Under the pieces are notes generated by a model, which saw nothing but the letters and a program-made list of their open reading frames with translations, was not told the origin of the DNA and made no database searches. The position numbers and the translations under genes were made by a program. 64,000 nucleotides of DNA from Cloeon dipterum (Eukaryota > Arthropoda > Insecta > Ephemeroptera > Baetidae), in assembly GCF_949628265.1 (NCBI RefSeq), contig NC_088787.1, forward strand, positions 1,912,501 to 1,976,500, written 5' to 3'. Below, piece by piece: positions 44,131 to 56,460 of this stretch (positions are counted from its first letter, which is position 1; each line of letters begins with the position of its first letter).

Positions 44131-45946
44131 ATGTCTCCATTCTCCGCTGCCATTCTCTTGCTCGGCCTCTCATCGCTGACCACCGCCGTAAACTTCACTC
44201 AGGTCTTCGACTGGAATGAATGGGACTACGAGTTGCTATCGTCGGGAAGCAGGATAATGGATTTATTTTTGGAACTAAAGGATATTCATTTTACCATTCA
44301 TCGTTCCATGGCTGTCTATGGAGAAAGGATCTTCCTCAGCCTTTTTACACGTCATGGCCATTTTCAGGTTAGTCTGGTGTGTTTGCCGACGAGCAGCGCG
44401 TCCTCCTCACCCCCGAAGCTCAATCCATTCCCTTCGTGGGACATGCATGTAAGTTTTAAATAATGCTATTCGTTGTACATTTAAATAAGTAAAGTTGTTC
44501 TGAATCTGGAAAGAGAGTAAAACAGGACAAGAATTTATATTTTAGTTTCGAAAGAAGCCAATTTTTCACATCGTTAATCCAAGAACACGTCCTCTTATTT
44601 TTCAGAGATGGGGAGATTGCAACAAAATTGAAGAAGCAAATGGGCTGGATGTGGACTCCGTTGGCAGGCTGTGGGTTCTCGACATCGGTAGCTACATATG
44701 CAAGTCCAAAATATGGATTATCAATCTTACCAACAACGATCAAACCAGCCTAATTCATCGATTTTCTTTTCATGACTACATGAACGACTTGGTGCTCAAC
44801 GAAACGCCAAACGGAACATTTGCTTATATCTCGCGACAGTTTGAAAAACAGATCGTCGTGTTTAATTTGGAAAAAAACCAAACATGGGTTGTGGAAACGC
44901 CAAGAATAGAGATTTATACCATAGCCCTGTCCCCCAAAGATCAGGAACCGAGACAGCTCTATCTCAGCAATATTCAAACCGACGAAATGTATCTGATCTC
45001 CGTTGCCGCTCTTCACAACAGTCAACGATCTGCAAATCTTAAACTAATCGGAAATTGGACTGCAAGCCCATATAGAATGCTGGTGGACTACCAAGGGACC
45101 ATGTATGTCGCTTTAAGTCTTCAGAATGACATATTCTCCTGGAACACTTCTCTGGAATTTGAGGAGCAGCATTTTCAACGGGTAGGTCAACAATTTAAAA
45201 TAAATTCTTCTTAGAATATCTTGACCATCGAGTCGATGCCTTGCTTGGTTTTAGGTCTCAGTAGGTCTGAATTCAAGTACTTTCTGCCCGTTTTCATTTG
45301 CCTTGGACCAAAATGGAATTTTTTGGATGACAGTGTTTGAAAGACTAAGAAAGCCAAGATACAAACTTTTCAAGGCTGCAGTAGGAGCGAAATCTTCCGA
45401 GCCCTTGCCAGGTAAGATTCCGTTGTTTAATTCTTTTTCAATATTAATAAGGAGGAAACTAAAATTGTAGTCAACCATTTTAATATTTACTTTAATAATA
45501 TTATTAAATAAATAATATTATTTATAATTGCTAAAATTTGTTGATTTCTCTTTGATTAATACCTTTTGATGCTAGAATAAATGACACCATGTTGATTTCT
45601 TCTTGTTTCAGTTACGTCCGCAATTCCAACAACCAATAACATTTCCGAGTTGCAGGAGGGAAGCACCCAGACTGAAAAATCGCCTTTCAAACTCATTCTT
45701 ATCTGCTCCGTCGTATTTATCCTGATCCTATTGGGTTTGGCCATTCTGAGAAAGAAGAGGATCAATTCCCTTTCGCAAAACACTGACGATTGTCATAAAA
45801 TTACCTTTTTCCGTGATAACCACCATGACGACAATTCGAGGTACCCTTTCCCTGATCTCTTAGCAGCCGAAAATTCCCAACCAGCGACCGGCGAAGGAAA
45901 TGAAAGTGATGCCTGTGAAGCTGCGGGGAGTTACCGAAAATTTTGA
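44131..45946 (+). CDS. Membrane-anchored yellow/MRJP-like protein A3 (461 aa)
   Basis: Model: join(44131..44448, 44606..45181, 45255..45411, 45612..45946); 1386 nt. Signal peptide MSPFSAAILLLGLSSLTTA; propeller landmarks NFTQVFDWNEWDYE, PFPSWDMH, WGDCNKIEEA, GRLWVLDIG and LDQNGIFWMTV. A short linker (TSAIPTTNNISELQEG) leads to the helix LILICSVVFILILLGLAIL (~378-396), then RKKR and a full acidic cytoplasmic tail (~65 aa, ending SYRKF). In exon 1 the normally conserved WPSEESR is altered (LLSSGSR) and followed by an irregular stretch, unlike its twin B3. This hints at relaxed constraint or local mutation in this copy. Many N-glycosylation sequons (NFT, NGT, NQT) fit an extracellular propeller. 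Confidence 0.86.
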
Positions 45947-46027
45947 CGGTCGCGTCTTGATCTAAATCTTCTATCAAATATTATGAAAATGATTTAATCA
46001 TTCTTTTATGTATTTCATTGACAAAGG

Positions 46028-47190
46028 AAATACCCCATGTGCCATTCCACCGTTTTCGACAGTTGGTATTCCACTCTACAATTCGACAGAATTCGAGTTA
46101 GCTCCAAACGCCACTGATCCGCTTCTAAACTGTTGCAGATTGTTTAGTTAATACATAATTCCATAGTACTTACTCTAATTAACCTTTTTGCCAATGAGGG
46201 GCGCGAAAAAGTAGAGTGGAAAATTCTCCGATATTCGACTCTACGAGTAAACATATCGAATATTCCACCGTTTTCGACAGGCAGAGAACTCAGTGTAAAT
46301 CTAAAGATATTGCAAAGATAGGGTCTATTATAAGTAAAATATGTGTTTTAGCCTTTAATTAGCATGCCTAATTGGTTCGGCGGCCGAAAAACTTCGGCTT
46401 ATTAAATCGGTAATCTACGGCAGTGACGGTGGCAGCACCGGTAACCGGTATCGCACTTCACAGCTGGTGTGAGTGCGAACCGCGCCCACTCGAACAAAAC
46501 ACATCGTAGCCGGCTCGCGCATCGAGAATCGAGACAGCGGTAAAAGTTAAACGAGTCTCGAGCTGCTTTCACGCGCGATCGTGTGTCACTCTTTTAAACA
46601 CAAACTCAAACTGAATCGAACATTTGGGTTAATTTGTATAAAAATAATAAGAAGCTACTAAGTGATTTATTATTTAACTATTTGGCTTGAAGATCATATT
46701 CTTGCACTGCGAGTGGCTATATTTCAATTCATGATGCACAAAGAGGGAATTTTCTGTTAAAAAGATTAAATTTTATGATTGAATAAAGGTAGGCAATCTG
46801 CACTGCAATCTAGTTTAGCCGGTAGCATAAATATATAGCTACCAGATTCAACATTTTACACGTTCTGATAATGATTTCTGATTAAGAATGATGAAAGCTT
46901 GGTCAAAAATTTGTTTAAACTGAATTTTAACAAAGAAACAGTTATTTCGCAACACTTTTTGCGTGGCCAGAGTAATTTTAAACAGAAAAGCGTTCAACCG
47001 GCCGGTTATGACTGCAGCGCAGGTTGCGTTTTCTTGTTGACAGGAGAAAATAGTTTCGTTTGAAAAGTGCCAAATGATTATGCAACCGGCGTCACTTTGT
47101 TTTAGCGCAGGTTGCATACATTTGCTCTTTAAATTCATGTTCCTGAAGGCTCTCTAACATACCGACTCCAGAAGCAACGACGTCCTGAGC
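46028..47190. other. Block-specific insertion without recognised gene
   Basis: This DNA replaces the normal downstream end of gene A3. It contains a repeated 'attccaccgttttcgacag' (about 46045 and 46259) and a CpG-rich stretch (46380-46590) that looks promoter-like. No exon could be supported. I cannot tell whether it is a transposon remnant or displaced flanking DNA. Confidence 0.4.
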
Positions 47191-47192
47191 TA

Positions 47193-48598
47193 CACTGAAA
47201 AAATTTTATGTTCTATTACAAAACGCGGTTGTGTTTTTTGGGCGCCTGACGAGCTTAAACACAATCTTGTTGTGTTTTTTATTTGGGGTGAATTTTATTG
47301 TGTGATTTTACACAACGAATAGGACTTAAGAGCGGTTTTTTAATTCTCCCGCCCTGCTTGACTACTTTTTCTTCACCACCGCATCGAGGCGTCCAGCGTT
47401 TCCGCCCCCACAGCCCACATCATGGCATCATCCCCATGTACTGTGAAATATTTACGTCCTTAAATCCTCGTTTATCGATCGCATCAATGTCTCATAAGGT
47501 GAAATAATGTGAGAATTTGTTTCATTGACTATTAATAGTGCAGTGGTTAGTGAAAATTCCGAATGATCTATTTAGTTTTCCTCTTTAAGGTCAGTTAATG
47601 CGCGGTATGCTTGCTGTTAGATGGAAACCCTCTTCATCTCGGCACAAAGAAAGGATGTTGCTATGGGAATTGAGGTAGGAATATCTAAAATATGAATAGA
47701 GTGGACAGTGTGAAATTAAAAATTAATAACTCATTAATTAGGATTCTGAAGGAAATAAAACGGATCACAGCAAAATTTGCCCTAAAACTGCCATGGATGA
47801 ACGTTTGAGAAGTACAGCTGAAATCGGTTCACCACGAGAACGGAAGCTCATATTATGAAGTCAGCCAAGCACCAGAAATACTCTACTGAGGAAGATGTGG
47901 ATTGCGAGTCTTTGCTTAAAGATTTGTAAAAAATATTCCAGTTTGAATTTCCTCATAAAGGTAAATAAAAAATAAAATTCCAAAACATACGTCATATTTT
48001 AATATATTTTCTGAATTATAGAATGAAGATCAACTCTCCAAGCTAAATAAAATCGCAGAAAGGGAAAAAGGGGATGGTCAAAACGACGAAAAAGCCTCTG
48101 TAAGTCGCTCTCAATATTTTAATCCAAATTATCTAAAAGATATTTTTCCTTATATGTACTAGTTTGTTGTGGGAGGACAGAACATCAAACTGCGAAAAGG
48201 AGATGCTAATAACTGTTTGCTGCTTGCCCCTCACCATCGTCAGAAATCGAGCGTAGAGCTTGCGTATAGGAGAAATGCTTAGCTCAAATATATTGAACTT
48301 ACAAAAGAGGTATGTGGGCTGCTTATCTGCCTCTTCACTTGTAAATTATTAATAAAATATTCTACAATTTAATTTGGCTGTGTAATTTTAAACATCACCC
48401 TGAATTGTAATTTTACACAACAAACGCGTGTTATTAGAAACACCCTATAGTGTGATTTTACACAACCAAAATGTGTTATTCTACAAAATGCAGTTATGCA
48501 CCATAAACATAGATGGTTGTGTAAAATTACGCTATTGGTTGTGGCACCGAGATTTACACAACTACGTTTCGTAATAGAACACAAAATTTTTTTCAGTG
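47193..48598. mobile_element. TA-flanked terminal-inverted-repeat transposon (about 1.4 kb)
   Basis: Both ends start CACTGAAAAAAATTTT or a close variant and are inverted repeats for about 40 bp (matching through 'gttctattac' and 'gttgtg'). Both ends are flanked by TA (47191-47192 and 48599-48600), the target duplication of Tc1/mariner-type elements. No transposase frame is visible, so the element is non-autonomous. Further tgtgtgattttacacaac-type palindromes lie inside both ends. The middle (47600-48300) holds short spliceable-looking frames of unknown origin. It sits at the left edge of duplication block B. Confidence 0.65.
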
Positions 48599-49219
48599 TA
48601 GCAAAATTAAATGATTTATTCCCAACCACGTGCTGCATGATCAGCCACTGGAAACTGGAATCCGGAAGGTGCAGAGATTACTTTCTGTCTCAATTTATGC
48701 TCACTTTCCCATCTCTCTCAGAGATATAGATAAAATTTAAAACACCATTAATTGTTTTAAAATTTTAATGATGTTTTTGCGCATGAAAGTCCAAATAAAA
48801 AATATTTTTAAGAGGTGAAATTTGGTATTAATTGCGTGCCTCTTTTTAATTATTGCTACTCTTTGTTGCTTTTTTTATTCATCGTCTTGCTTTTTTAACT
48901 GTGTCATTTTTAAATATTTTTAAGTTAATGCAGGTAGAGTCTTTTATAGGGTTGGGAAACTTAGACGATCGACTATTTTTTTCTGTGCTCTATTTCTTTC
49001 CAAAAACATGAAATCTTCACGAATCATGAAAAATGATGACGATTGACACCCACTTAAGATCGTCTAAAACCGTCTAAATTGCCAAAAATCGTCTAAACCC
49101 GCCTGAAACAGTCTAAAACCGTCTAAAATCCCCCAAAATAGGCCGTTTGCTGGGAAAACTATCATATTTTATAACATAACAGAATACAACGTTGATTTGC
49201 TGCAATTATCTAGGCTCCC

Positions 49220-49868
49220 AGAGCCATCTCTGCACGGGTGGATTTTTTTCACCTGCACCCACCCACGAAATTTTAAATTTGAACCCGCACCCACAGTGAC
49301 GTGTGTTCCAAAAACCCCGCAACCGCGGGTTTTTAAACCGGCAACTTCATATTATAAATTTTGCAATTCACCCTTAAGCGCTTAGTGTTCGAAGCCGCCA
49401 ACCGTATCCTTTCGTAATAAATTTAATTTTAAGGCACTTCCGCTGCGATTCAGACTCAATCCTGCTGCTGTGAATTCTTCACTTAATTTGCTTTCTTTTG
49501 ACGTGCTGAAAACCAAAATTAATCCAGCCATTTGCTGTAGAAACGTCGGAAAATATTTTAAATTTATAAAATTGATTTTCACGATTCTACGCCGATTAGC
49601 TTAACCGATGCAGGTTTTCAGCATGTTAAAAGAAAAAAATGTAAAGTGATGAATGCACGGTGGTAAGATTAAGTATGCAAGTGCCTTAAAATTGAAAGTT
49701 TACGGTGACGCCATCTGTTGGCAACGTCACAAAATATTTCGTGGTTTTAGTGCATAAACCCGAAACCGCCCCGCACCCACCAGAAATGACAAAAAATTAA
49801 ACCAACCCGCCACGAGGTGCAGATAACCGCGGGTTTAAACCCGCACTCTTACACCCGTGCAGGGCTCT
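49220..49868. mobile_element. Second, nested hAT-like element
   Basis: Inside the larger element, 'agagcc' + 'ctgcacgggtg' (left, with a 4-bp interruption) and 'cacccgtgcagggctct' (right) are inverted ends of a type common in hAT elements. Between them lies a hAT transposase C-terminal remnant on the minus strand. A target duplication is not clear. Confidence 0.5.
49382..49582 (-). pseudogene. hAT transposase C-terminal remnant
   Basis: The minus-strand frame contains SEEFTAAGLSLNRSGSALKL, resembling the hAT dimerisation motif (ER-FS-AGL-R-R-L-P). Only about 65 codons remain, so it is non-functional. Confidence 0.5.
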
Positions 49869-50670
49869 ATTAGATATGTCGTCGGTGGTGTCATTTGTGT
49901 GACAAAAAAATAATAAAAATTAATCGTATAAGTACATTTTCCTGCTTTTTCCAAGAAACTTTAGTAATATTTAAGTGAATTATTTGGCCCATAATTTGAA
50001 TAACTGAAAGAAAAACGGCAAAAATATTGAAAATGCATGAAATTGGCACCAGAAATCAGCCTTCTCAAAACAGTCTAAAACCGTCTAAATCGCCAAAAAA
50101 CAGTCTAAAAAACAGTCTTTTTGAGGGCAAAAAGCGTCTAAAAATAGTCGACTATTTTGTACAAAAAAACAGTCTAAGTTTCCCAACCCTAGTCTTTTAT
50201 TTAAAGGCGTCTACTGATTTTTCGTTAATTTCGCTGGAATCGAAATCAGTTTTTCATGTTGACAAAATATTTTAAGGCAGTTGCATATATTTTTGAATAG
50301 AAACTCATCCAAAATAATGCTATTTTATAAGGTTTTTCAATCCAATCATTCTCCTATTTGTTATGTTTCAATCTAATTTTCCTTACTTTATTTAAATACA
50401 ATATTTGGTATTTTGTCCTTGTTGCCCAAACAATAAAATGATTGAAGATATATTTTTTAACAAATTTTCTAATTAAATGCAGCAGCAATCGAGCAATTTT
50501 AGCAGCATCCAGGCATCAACAGGATTTGAAGTGAGACTTGGACAATGAGAACGACGTTTGTTCGTAAAAACTGTGCACGATGTTTATTTATTCATTTACA
50601 CACAAATATAGTGTTCACTCAAATGTGCTCTTTGGAATGTAAATATTTTCTATCAGGTGACTAATATTAT

Positions 50671-50803
50671 TATATAAGAATGAACGGAAAGCCGTGGAGT
50701 CAGTTGAGAGTTCTCATCTTAATTCTTTCTCGCGTTAACACCGAGAGGAAGTGTTGAACTCCACAGACTTATCTTCACAATTTTGGCAGATCAATATTGA
50801 GTG
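50671..50803 (+). promoter_or_regulatory. TATA promoter and leader exon of yellow-like gene B1
   Basis: TATATAAG (50671-50678) lies about 31 bp before the initiator-like AGTCAGTTG. The leader exon ends at 50803 with donor GTGAGA. Layout equals that of A1. Confidence 0.6.
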
Positions 50804-51302
50804 GTGAGAAACAATATCTTTTACTTAGCTTATTTCTTTTCTTCTCTTATAAGAATAAATTTTAAAGAAAAGCCAACTTCAATTCTTGTACTCTGTTCTT
50901 CGCTACTCTATAATTAATTCGATAACGTTCGCTTTTACGTAAGTCAATGCATTAGTGAAAATGAGTAACATTATTTCGTATAATTTTGATATTAAATGTT
51001 AAGAGCAAGTGGAAAAAAACAATTTCTTTCATTCAGTCTATAGTTTTTATAGAATCAATGCAACTTGCGAAGAAGCAGCTCGCTAAATGTTCATATACAG
51101 TATATGTTGTATTAAAACGATAGAATTTGAAACTCATCTTAATAAGCAAATTAAATATTGAAAACAATTCTAATCAAAATAACTTCTTTCGACATTTTGG
51201 TTTAGCGTCTCTTTTGTCTCTCCGTACAGAGTTTTCTCAAAATATCTGTTGCCTCTTTTATATTCTTTTGCCTTTTGTGAACAGTTGGAAGTTGCCAGAA
51301 GC

Positions 51303-53132
51303 ATGTCTCCATTCTTAGTCGCAATTTTCTTGCTTGGCCATTCATCGCTGGCCACCGCCGCCAACTTCACTCAGGTCTACGAATGGACTAAGGAATTTGA
51401 CTACGAGTGGCCGTCGGAGGAAAGCAGGACGGAAGCCTTGGAAGATGGAACTTATGATCCCAAGGCGAGAATCAAACCTCTTTACATGGCAGCGTACGGA
51501 ACAAGACTCTTCCTCGGCCTGTTAAATGGTGACGGCATTCCGGTGACTTTGGGGTCTTTACCGACAAACAGCGCGTCCTCCGCACCTCCGAAGCTCACTC
51601 CATTTCCTTCGTGGGACATGCATCATCGTGTAAGTATCATAAAAGTATAATTATGCAATCTGCTCTAGTACAATTTAATACATAGAGAAAATTGTTCTGA
51701 ATCTTCAAAAAGAAGCATTTTTAACATTTCGCAGCTTATCAAGGTTTTATAGTTTTGCTAAATGCCACTGTTTGTCCACGTCGAAATTCAAAACAGTTCG
51801 TCTTTTTCAGAGAGAGGGAGATTGCAGCAAAATTAAAGAAGTAAATGGGCTGGAAAAGGATTCCGCTGGAAGGCTGTGGGTGCTGGACAGAGGAAACTAC
51901 TTTTGCAAATCAAAAATTTGGATAATCGATTTGAACAACGATCGCATCGAACTGATTCATCAGTTTTCTTTTAACGACTGGATGCACGACTTGGTACTCG
52001 ACGAAACAAAAGATGGAACCTTTGCCTACATCTCGCGGTGGGAGGAACGAAACATTGTCGTGTTTAGTTTGGCAAGAAATGAATCTTGGATTGTGAAAAC
52101 GCCAGGAATTGAGGTTTTCTCCATTGCCCTGTCCCCTGAGGATCACGAGCCGAGACAGCTCTACTTCGGCCACTACTACTCCTTTGAACTGTTTTCAATT
52201 TCCGTCGCCGCACTTCGCAGTGGGACTGGAACTGCAAATCCGAAAATAATCGGAAAATGGACTGCGAAACCTTACAGGTTGATGATAGACAACCACGGGA
52301 CCATGTATGCCGCATTTTTGTGGGAAAACTACATTCTCTCTTGGAACACTTCCGAGCCATTTCAGGAGAAGCGTTTTCATAAGGTAGGTCACCAATTTAA
52401 AATATCATTTGAGTCCAACGAGTTTGCAGATCCTCTCGTTGAATAAATATTTTTGCACACTTTACAATCTTTTGCGATCTATGGCCGTCCAAGTGATTGT
52501 CTAAAACGTTCCCTAGCTCTAGCGAAACTAAAATATTCAACACTTCTTCCTAAAATTCTATAAATATAATCATCGAGTTGGTGCTTTGCTTGGTTTCAGG
52601 TCACAGGAATCTTTGCTAATAGACAATTTGCTTTTTCCTTGGATCAAAATGGAACTTTTTGGATGACGGAGACAGATGCAAAAAAAGAGCCGAGATACAT
52701 GCTAAGGCTTTTGAAGACTGCAGTCGGAGAAAAATCCTCCGAGGCTTTGCCAGGTAAGGTTCATTTATTTAATTTTATTCTATATTAGGGTGGGGTGAAA
52801 CCAAACTTTTGATCAGCCCTATTAATATTTAACTCTTTGTTTATTTATAATTCCTAAAATTTGTGGATTCATCACTTTTTATACTAAAATACACGACATC
52901 ATGTTGATTTATTCTTGTTTCAGTTGCGCAGGCCACCTCCCAGTTGCAGAAGAGAAGCATCCAGACTGAAAAATTGCCTTTCAAAGTCATTCTTATCTGC
53001 TCCGTCGTATTTAACCTGATCCTATTGGGTTTGATCATCCTGAGAAAGAAGAGGATCACCTGCGAGAGCGATGAAATGACCGTTTTGTATGAAAACCACG
53101 GATACGTCAATTTGAGGCCCCGTTTCCCCTGA
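51303..53132 (+). CDS. Membrane-anchored yellow/MRJP-like protein B1 (420 aa)
   Basis: Model: join(51303..51629, 51811..52383, 52600..52753, 52924..53132); 1263 nt. It is the block B twin of A1, differing at scattered residues (for example EWTKEFDYEW, LGSLPTNSAS, a one-residue deletion at NNDRIEL). Signal peptide, propeller landmarks and the exon 4 helix VILICSVVFNLILLGLIIL with RKKR are all present. The same extra C truncates the cytoplasmic tail at LRPRFP, so that change predates the block duplication. Exon-intron structure is identical to A1. Confidence 0.88.
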
Positions 53133-54120
53133 TCTTCAAGCAGCCGAAAATTCCCAGGCAGCGACCGGCGAAGAAAATGATAGTGATGCCTGCTAGAGCT
53201 GTGGAGCTTTGGAAAATTTTGACTGGCCTGTCTTGATCTAAATCCTGTATCAGATATTATAAATTGTATTTCATTGGCATTCGAAATAAATTGAGTATTT
53301 CTTCCGAGTTATTCTATTTTAATCTAAACCATTTCACCTACTTTCTCGTTAAGCTGCTTAACACTGCTGTAAAATAATTATAGAAATCCGGAAAGCTTGC
53401 CTAAAACAAGGAAGAGAAAGCGGTATGTTGTGTTATTCTGCATTTTGCAACAATTTTTTACAGAAAGTGATAAAAATAACAATCAGGAAAAAATAGGCAA
53501 CAGCAGAATTGGAACTGCTGAGTGTCTTGGAAAATGGTAACGTTTTTTAATCCCGTTTATTGGAACTAACATCACCTCTTTGCTTCAGAATATTTTTCAT
53601 TGCACAATTAGTCTTTTTGTGTAACAATTCAATTTCTAAATTTAAAGCACTTACTTAATCCTTGACCAACTGGACTGCATTGTGAAAGGATGTTTTATTG
53701 TGAAAGTGTGGTGAAATATGGTTCACCCAATTACTCTGCAATGTATTCCATCCGGTGAAGCAATGCCCGCTTGAAGAAATAATCCACTTGTGAGTTCGTT
53801 TTCTACACGTTAACATCGGGCAAGTGTTGAGCTCCGCTGACTTATCTTAAAAATTTTGGCAGAGTGCCTGGTGAGAATCTATAAGTTTCACTTATCTTAT
53901 TTCTTCTCTTATAAACTTTAATTTTGATGAAGATGCAGTTACAATTCTTATGTACTCATTTTCTGACTCTTTTCAAAGTGTTTCAAAATTTTATTCATAA
54001 AAAAATGTCTTTTCCCTTTCTGGTTGCACGTCTTTTTTGCCGCCCCGTTCAGAATTTTCTCAAAGTAACGTTTTTATTTTCGTGCCTTTTGAGAACAGTT
54101 GCAAGAGGCCAGAAGCATCC

Positions 54121-55666
54121 ATGTCTCCGTTTTTGTGCGCCATTTTCTTGCTCAGCATTTCATCCCAGGCAACCGTAGCCGACATCACTCAAGTCTTTCA
54201 GTGGAACGATGAACTGGATTACGAGTGGCCGTCGGAGGAAAGCAGGACAAAGGCCTTGAAGGACGGAACTTACATAGCAAAGCGAATTTATCCTGGTTAC
54301 ATGGCCGTCTACGGTTCAAGGTTCTTCCTCAGCCTTGCGGGTTTAGTTGGCATTCCGGTTACTCTGGTGTCAATGCCGACGAGCAGCGAGTCCTTTACAC
54401 TTCCAAATCTCACTCCGTTTCCTTCGTGGGAGATGAATGTAAGTATAAAAAATATATGTTCTTCTTTGTACATTGAATTGTTTGTTATTCATCTGAATAG
54501 AGAAGAATTTATGCGTAATTATAGAAATTTCATTAATATTCCTTAATTACTTTTTTCTTCGTCCATTTTCCCATGCTTGACTCGTTTCTAAAGTTTTCGA
54601 ATCATCCCATTTTTTCTGGAAATTATTTCCAGGGGTTGATTGCAATGAAAATGTACTGAGAGCGTCATTCGTTAAAGAGGAAAAAATAAAAATTTTTGTT
54701 GCAGTAAAGACGTTGGCAAAATTAAAAATCTTCAGGTTGACTCTGTTTAAAAATATCCAATCTATTAAAATTTTTGCAGGGAAAAAAAGCCTGCAAAAAA
54801 ATTGAAGCAGCAGCAGGGCTCCAAGTGGATTCCGTTGGAAGACTCTGGGTGCTGGACAGCGGTAGCTCCAAATGCAAAGCAAAACTTTGGATGATCGACT
54901 TGATCAACAACGATCAAACCAAACTTCTTCACCGGTTTTCATTTCACAAAAACATGCACGACTTGGTGCTCGAAGAAACGGCCAGCGGAACCTTTGCCTA
55001 CATTTCACAATGGGCAAAAAAACGCATTGTCGTGTATAGTTTGGAAAGCAATGAATCTTGGATTGTGAAAACAAAAAGAACAGAGGTCTTATCCATTGCC
55101 CTTTCCCCCAAGGACCAGGAACCAAGACAGCTCTACCTTGGCACATGGAACTCGACTGAACTATTTTCAATTTCCGTCACCGATCTCCGCAATAGAACTC
55201 GAACTAAACAAAATCCAAAATTAATTGGAAATTGGATTGCACGTTATTCATGTAGAATGCTGATTGACAACTACGGGACTCTGTATTCCGCTTTTCTCTA
55301 CAGTAACAACATAAAATCTTGGAACACATCCCAGCAGCCATTTCAGGAGCAGAGTTTTCTTGAGGTAGGTCAACAATTTAAAATCAAATTTCAGTAAAGA
55401 CTTAATTGTTTTCGTTCCAATTTTCCTCGGGTCTTTTAAACGATTATTTGGGCTCCTCATTCCATTTTTTCACACTGCAATATATTCTGCGATTGACCAA
55501 TCAAATGATTCGGTGATTTGCTTGGTTTTAGTTCACATTTCTGGATTCAATGTCTTTTAGGCCATTTACTTTGGCCTTGGACCAAAATGGAACTTTTTGG
55601 ATGACAGTGTTGAATGACGTAGACATGCCAAGATTCAGGCTCTTGAAGGAAGCAGTCGGTGTTTAA
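54121..55666 (+). CDS. Secreted yellow/MRJP-like protein B2 (345 aa)
   Basis: Model: join(54121..54438, 54780..55364, 55532..55666); 1038 nt. Twin of A2. Signal peptide MSPFLCAIFLLSISSQATV; landmarks DITQVFQWNDELDYEWPSEESR, GRLWVLDSG and LDQNGTFWMTV. Exon 3 ends AVGV-stop (TAA 55664-55666) just upstream of a still intact donor, as in A2. It should be secreted without an anchor. The leader exon ends at 53870. Confidence 0.82.
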
Positions 55667-56027
55667 AATCCTCCGAGGTCTCGCCAGGTAAGTTTCCTTT
55701 TGTATATTTTATTTAATATTATAGGGAGGAAACAAATCAATAATCATCCCCATTATTATTTACTTTGAAAAATATGTATTTGCCAATCGCGAGCATTAGG
55801 GGTCCTTCAACGAACAAACCTTGGCAGTTGGCAGCCAAGTATTAAATCCCAGAATTGCTAAAATCTCTACCACCGCACTCTTTTAGATTTAATCAATACG
55901 GTGGTGGCAATATATCTTGCAGCTCTCAATTTTTTTAATTTTGGCGATTTAACTTCGATTAAATGATAGTTGGAGTAGCTTTTGATGCAAGTAAAAGCCA
56001 AATCATATGTTGATTTATTTTGTTTCA

Positions 56028-56460
56028 GTTACGCCATATCTATTCGATCTAGGACTACCATATCTCTAAAGACCAAACCAATTCCTCTACACTAGCTCAG
56101 GAGCGATCCATAGCATGACTTTATTTCGACGACAACAAAATAAATCTTCGGCATCTGCTTTCAGTTAACTGCCACAACGTTAACACAAATACAAACAAAA
56201 AACTTTAATAGCTCAAAAACGAAATTCCCAAAATTGAATCACACTACGCCTGTTAGCTCGTTAGTTTTACATCTTGAACACAATCTTTGACGCCTGCTGA
56301 AGATATTTGCTCATTCTGAGAATGAAGAGGAATAATTCCAATCCGCAAATCTCCCAACGAGTCCAAAAAATATCCGATTTACGTGACAACCACGATGACG
56401 TCAGCCCCACGGATGCACTAAATATGACCAGGCTACTGCCACGCCCCTTTCTCTAAATTT
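56028..56460 (+). pseudogene. Decayed membrane-anchor exon of gene B2
   Basis: Counterpart of 42660-43080. A TTTCAG acceptor and 'ttacgccatatctattcg' begin it, and 'tgctcattctgagaatgaag' (about 56308) is the remains of the anchor end. The frame is broken by stops and small deletions that differ from A2, so decay continued after duplication. Confidence 0.55.

Larger units (their letters stand above)
36620..46027. repeat. Segmental duplication block A (three yellow-like genes)
   Basis: This block is collinear with 48600-59690. The left end aligns at 'aattaaatgatt' (36625 and 48606) and at 'ggaatccggaaggtgcagag' (36719 and 48659). Genes, introns, leader exons, decayed exons and spacers occur in the same order. 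The right end stops at the polyadenylation region of the third gene, where block A reads gaaATACCCC and block B reads gaaATAAATA. The spacer 36620-37460 has no gene. Confidence 0.8.
48947..50191. mobile_element. hAT-type element with 8-bp target duplication
   Basis: Perfect terminal inverted repeats tagggttgggaaacttagac / its complement lie at 48947-48966 and 50172-50191. They are flanked by the 8-bp duplication GTCTTTTA (48939-48946 and 50192-50199), diagnostic of hAT insertion. Block A preserves the empty site with a single GTCTTTTA (about 36999). Near both ends there are tandem repeats of a gtctaaaacc-type unit. There is no full transposase, so it moved with help from elsewhere. Confidence 0.85.

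Noticed and set aside
46380..46590. CpG-rich stretch as the promoter of an unseen gene
   Set aside because: No exon with splice signals or homology follows on either strand, so only the composition is noted.
50080..50180. Tandem gtctaaaacc-type repeats as a CRISPR-like or satellite array
   Set aside because: They lie at the ends of the hAT element, have no uniform spacers and are explained as subterminal transposon repeats.
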